7,159 nucleotides of DNA, taken from assembly GCA_031271555.1 (NCBI GenBank), contig JAISVN010000121.1, forward strand, positions 1-7,159. Direction: 5' to 3'. A program made the translations under genes and the position numbers. This DNA is from Candidatus Methanoplasma sp. (GTDB lineage: Archaea; Thermoplasmatota; Thermoplasmata; Methanomassiliicoccales; Methanomethylophilaceae). How positions within the stretch are numbered: the first letter of the stretch is position 1; each line of letters begins with the position of its first letter. The notes beneath the pieces are model-generated. The model was not told where the DNA came from. It did no database searches and was given only the letters and a program-made list of their open reading frames with translations. Shown piece after piece: positions 5,364 to 7,159 of the stretch.

Positions 5364-5831
5364 TCAGCTTTTCACCAAAGAAACTGCTTTTTCGAGGACC
5401 TTCTCAGCATGTCCGGATACCTTAACGCCTCTCCATGCAGCTTCTACGGTCCCGTCCTTCCCGATGATGAAGGTCGATCTGATGGTTCCGTGGACCTCTT
5501 TGCCGTACATCATCTTGCTGCCCCAAACACCCACCCTCTCCATGAATTCATGTTCCGGGTCGCTTAAGAGCTTGATCTTCAGCCCATTCTTGTCTTTGAA
5601 CTTCCTGTGCGATGCGGCGCTGTCCTTGCTGATGCCTATGACCGGTATGTTCCGGAGCATGAACTTGGGGTACATGGATGTGAAATCCAAGGCCTCTTTG
5701 GTACACCCAGGGGTCCCGTCTTTGGAATAGAAGTATATGACGTGCCTTATCCCTTCTAAAGACCTGCTGTCAAACCGCTCTCCGTTCTCATCCTCAAGCA
5801 CGAATTCCGGAAATACGTCTCCCGCATTCAT
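5364..5831 (-). CDS. bcp: Peroxiredoxin of the Bcp/PrxQ group, single cysteine
   Basis: A 155-residue thiol peroxidase of normal family length, which reduces hydrogen peroxide and organic hydroperoxides in the cytoplasm. The start MNAGDVFPEFVLEDENGE is typical. The active-site loop reads YFYSKDGTPGCTKEA (33-47) with peroxidatic Cys43 and Thr40; the conserved Arg is probably Arg118 in IRSTFIIGKDG. Two differences stand out. The Pro that opens the usual PxxxTxxC motif is Ser36, and the resolving cysteine normally five residues after the peroxidatic one is Leu48. Cys43 is the only cysteine in the chain, so the enzyme should work as a 1-Cys type, with a thioredoxin-like or small-thiol reductant. 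It starts 4 bases after the pheT stop, so it is probably transcribed with pheT. The ribosome binding site is weak (GGGAG about 14 bases upstream). Symbol is by family only. Confidence 0.93.
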   Translation of the reverse strand: MNAGDVFPEFVLEDENGERFDSRSLEGIRHVIYFYSKDGTPGCTKEALDFTSMYPKFMLRNIPVIGISKDSAASHRKFKDKNGLKIKLLSDPEHEFMERVGVWGSKMMYGKEVHGTIRSTFIIGKDGTVEAAWRGVKVSGHAEKVLEKAVSLVKS

Positions 5832-5835
5832 GTTA

Positions 5836-7159
5836 TCAGAATAGGCTCCCTTCTTTATTAGAGATGATGTTCGAAAGGTCTATCTCGAACATCATGACCG
5901 GGTGCGTCATCTCATAATCGGTCACCACTTTGGGAGAGACCTCGCCGAAGAATCCGATGTTCTCGGAGCCTGAATATATGAATGCCCCCCTGCCTTCTAC
6001 GAATGTCCTATATCCACATGGGGATACCTTATGATCTATGCCCATCTCTCTTATCACGGATTCGGTTATGGATTTGATCTCCGTGAATGATGTTCTCGAT
6101 CCTGCTACCATGCCGCAGATGTGAGGCACGGTGTGATGTTCGTCCGATACGAACCCGACCTCGAATATCTTCTGGGGGAGGTCCCTGTGCTTATTGTGCC
6201 TGAGTATCCTCATCAGGCTGGGCATCAAGTAAGATCTGAGGCAATCATGGTCCTCTGTTATGGGGTTGGTTATGCATGTCGATGTTTTTACGGGAAGGCC
6301 GGATCTTTCGAACTCGTCCCTCTGGTTGCTCAAGGTAAGGGTGGTCACTTCCGTGAACCCCAAGCCGATCATGACATCCCTCATCTTATCGGAGAAAGAG
6401 GTCTCTGCTCCGAGTTTCCCCGATGTCTGCCTCGACATGTACGGCCCGCCGAAACGTTCGAATCCGTATCCGATGGCGACATCTTCGAAGATGTCCACTT
6501 TGTGCATTATATCCAGCCTTGTCGACGGCACAGATACCTTGGCCTCATCCTTGTTGACGGAAACGGCCATCCCCATCCTTTCTATCGATTCTTTGAATTC
6601 TTTTTCGGAAAGGCTTATGCCTATGAACTTGCAGCATTCTTCCACGGATATCGAATACGATGTCTCTTTAAGGTCCGGGGAGCGGTCTGACGCACCGCCG
6701 ATAACCTTCACGCCGTATATCCTGCCGCCGCGCTCTGCAAGGGCGGTCGCAACTATGTCCAGCGCACCCTTCACGGCTTTTTGATCGCTGCCTGTGACAT
6801 CGATGAACACATTCTTCGTATCGGTCGTTACGGTCGTCAGCGTGCCGTTTATTATCGGAGGGAATGACAGAACATCATTGTTCTTGTCGAATATGATCGG
6901 GTATCTTTCTTTCCCGGCAAGGAGGTTTGCGTATTCTTTCCCTTTGTCGTGGGACATCAATACTTCATTCAGATCCATCTTCTCAGTGCCGTTCAAAGGT
7001 ATGAATGAGACCTCGTTCGGTTTTACCGCCGTATATCTGAACGGCGGTTGTATCTTATCCAGGTCGTGTATTCCGATCGCGATCTTGCTTCTCTTTCTGC
7101 CGATGGTCATATGGAGCTTTTCCTGAAGTTCCATCATGGACCGGATCAGGTCATCAGTT
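5836..7159 (-). CDS. pheT: Phenylalanyl-tRNA synthetase beta subunit, C-terminal part (cut by window edge)
   Basis: About 440 codons of a gene that enters from the right edge. PheT is the beta subunit of the alpha2-beta2 enzyme that charges tRNA-Phe. The frame stays open past the ATG at 7137: the codons upstream read TDDLIRS and join QEKLHMTIGRKRSKIAIGI, which in archaeal PheT lies roughly 100 residues into the protein, so that ATG is not the true start. The B3/B4 region includes FPPIINGTLTTVTTDT and a nearby FIDVTGSD. The B5 domain follows (about residues 165-235 counting from the ATG at 7137), with STRLDIMHKVDIFEDVAIGYG carrying the acidic metal-binding residues. The catalytic-like core domain runs to the end, NIISNKEGSLF. 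There is no anticodon-binding FDX-ACB domain at the C terminus, as expected for the archaeal form. Two stop codons follow in tandem, TGA TAA. The alpha subunit gene would be expected near or upstream but is not in view. Confidence 0.96.
   Translation of the reverse strand, partial: TDDLIRSMMELQEKLHMTIGRKRSKIAIGIHDLDKIQPPFRYTAVKPNEVSFIPLNGTEKMDLNEVLMSHDKGKEYANLLAGKERYPIIFDKNNDVLSFPPIINGTLTTVTTDTKNVFIDVTGSDQKAVKGALDIVATALAERGGRIYGVKVIGGASDRSPDLKETSYSISVEECCKFIGISLSEKEFKESIERMGMAVSVNKDEAKVSVPSTRLDIMHKVDIFEDVAIGYGFERFGGPYMSRQTSGKLGAETSFSDKMRDVMIGLGFTEVTTLTLSNQRDEFERSGLPVKTSTCITNPITEDHDCLRSYLMPSLMRILRHNKHRDLPQKIFEVGFVSDEHHTVPHICGMVAGSRTSFTEIKSITESVIREMGIDHKVSPCGYRTFVEGRGAFIYSGSENIGFFGEVSPKVVTDYEMTHPVMMFEIDLSNIISNKEGSLF

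Noticed and set aside
6121..6784. Long plus-strand frames of 189 and 174 codons on the right
   Set aside because: Both are antisense to pheT, including its B5 domain, and read as composition-driven noise.
7135..7137. The ATG at 7137 as the true start of pheT
   Set aside because: The frame is open upstream to the window edge and the upstream codons continue the conserved protein; about 100 N-terminal residues would otherwise be missing.
1..7159. Mobile elements, CRISPR arrays, toxin-antitoxin or other defence genes
   Set aside because: No transposase, direct-repeat array or such protein family is visible; the genes are nearly contiguous housekeeping genes.

Overview
The window looks like a stretch of a euryarchaeal chromosome, most likely from the Thermoplasmatota and possibly from Methanomassiliicoccales or a relative. 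Several things point there: an archaeal SRP54, the archaea-typical enzyme TrmY, an archaeal coiled-coil protein of the COG1340 type, a DUF2116-type zinc-ribbon membrane protein, an archaeal-type phosphopantetheine adenylyltransferase, archaeal PheT, and AT-rich TATA boxes 25-50 bases ahead of start codons. The lineage is an inference from protein style. None of the seven visible genes that end inside the window uses TAG as its stop, which fits a pyrrolysine-using group but does not prove one.

Layout from left to right. Bases 1-634 (minus) hold the N-terminal half of adenylosuccinate lyase (purB), cut by the window edge. A divergent intergenic region (635-851) carries TATA boxes for purB and for the next gene. 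Bases 852-1949 (plus) encode a long charged coiled-coil protein followed by a clear hairpin/T-run terminator. Bases 1950-2170 contain that terminator, a perfect 8-bp palindrome, a strong TATA box and a roughly 120-base leader that may be a structured RNA. Then come srp54 (2171-3523) and trmY (3528-4121), separated by 4 bases and almost certainly co-transcribed. After these follow a 69-residue zinc-ribbon/single-membrane-helix protein (4155-4364) and a 315-residue fusion of phosphopantetheine adenylyltransferase with a DUF84/YjjX-type non-canonical purine NTPase (4414-5361). Each of these two has its own TATA-like box placed for a leaderless or near-leaderless transcript. On the minus strand, converging on the fusion gene with only 2 bases between the stop codons, lie a Bcp/PrxQ peroxiredoxin (5364-5831) and, 4 bases upstream of it, the C-terminal four fifths of pheT (5836-7159), cut by the right edge.

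The content is mostly housekeeping: purine synthesis, protein targeting, tRNA modification and charging, CoA synthesis, nucleotide-pool cleansing and peroxide defence. I see no mobile element, CRISPR array, tRNA or rRNA gene, or defence island. The parts most worth a second look are the PPAT-DUF84 fusion, the srp54 leader, the heptad-phased repeat in the coiled-coil protein, and the peroxiredoxin, which has a single cysteine and lacks the usual active-site proline.
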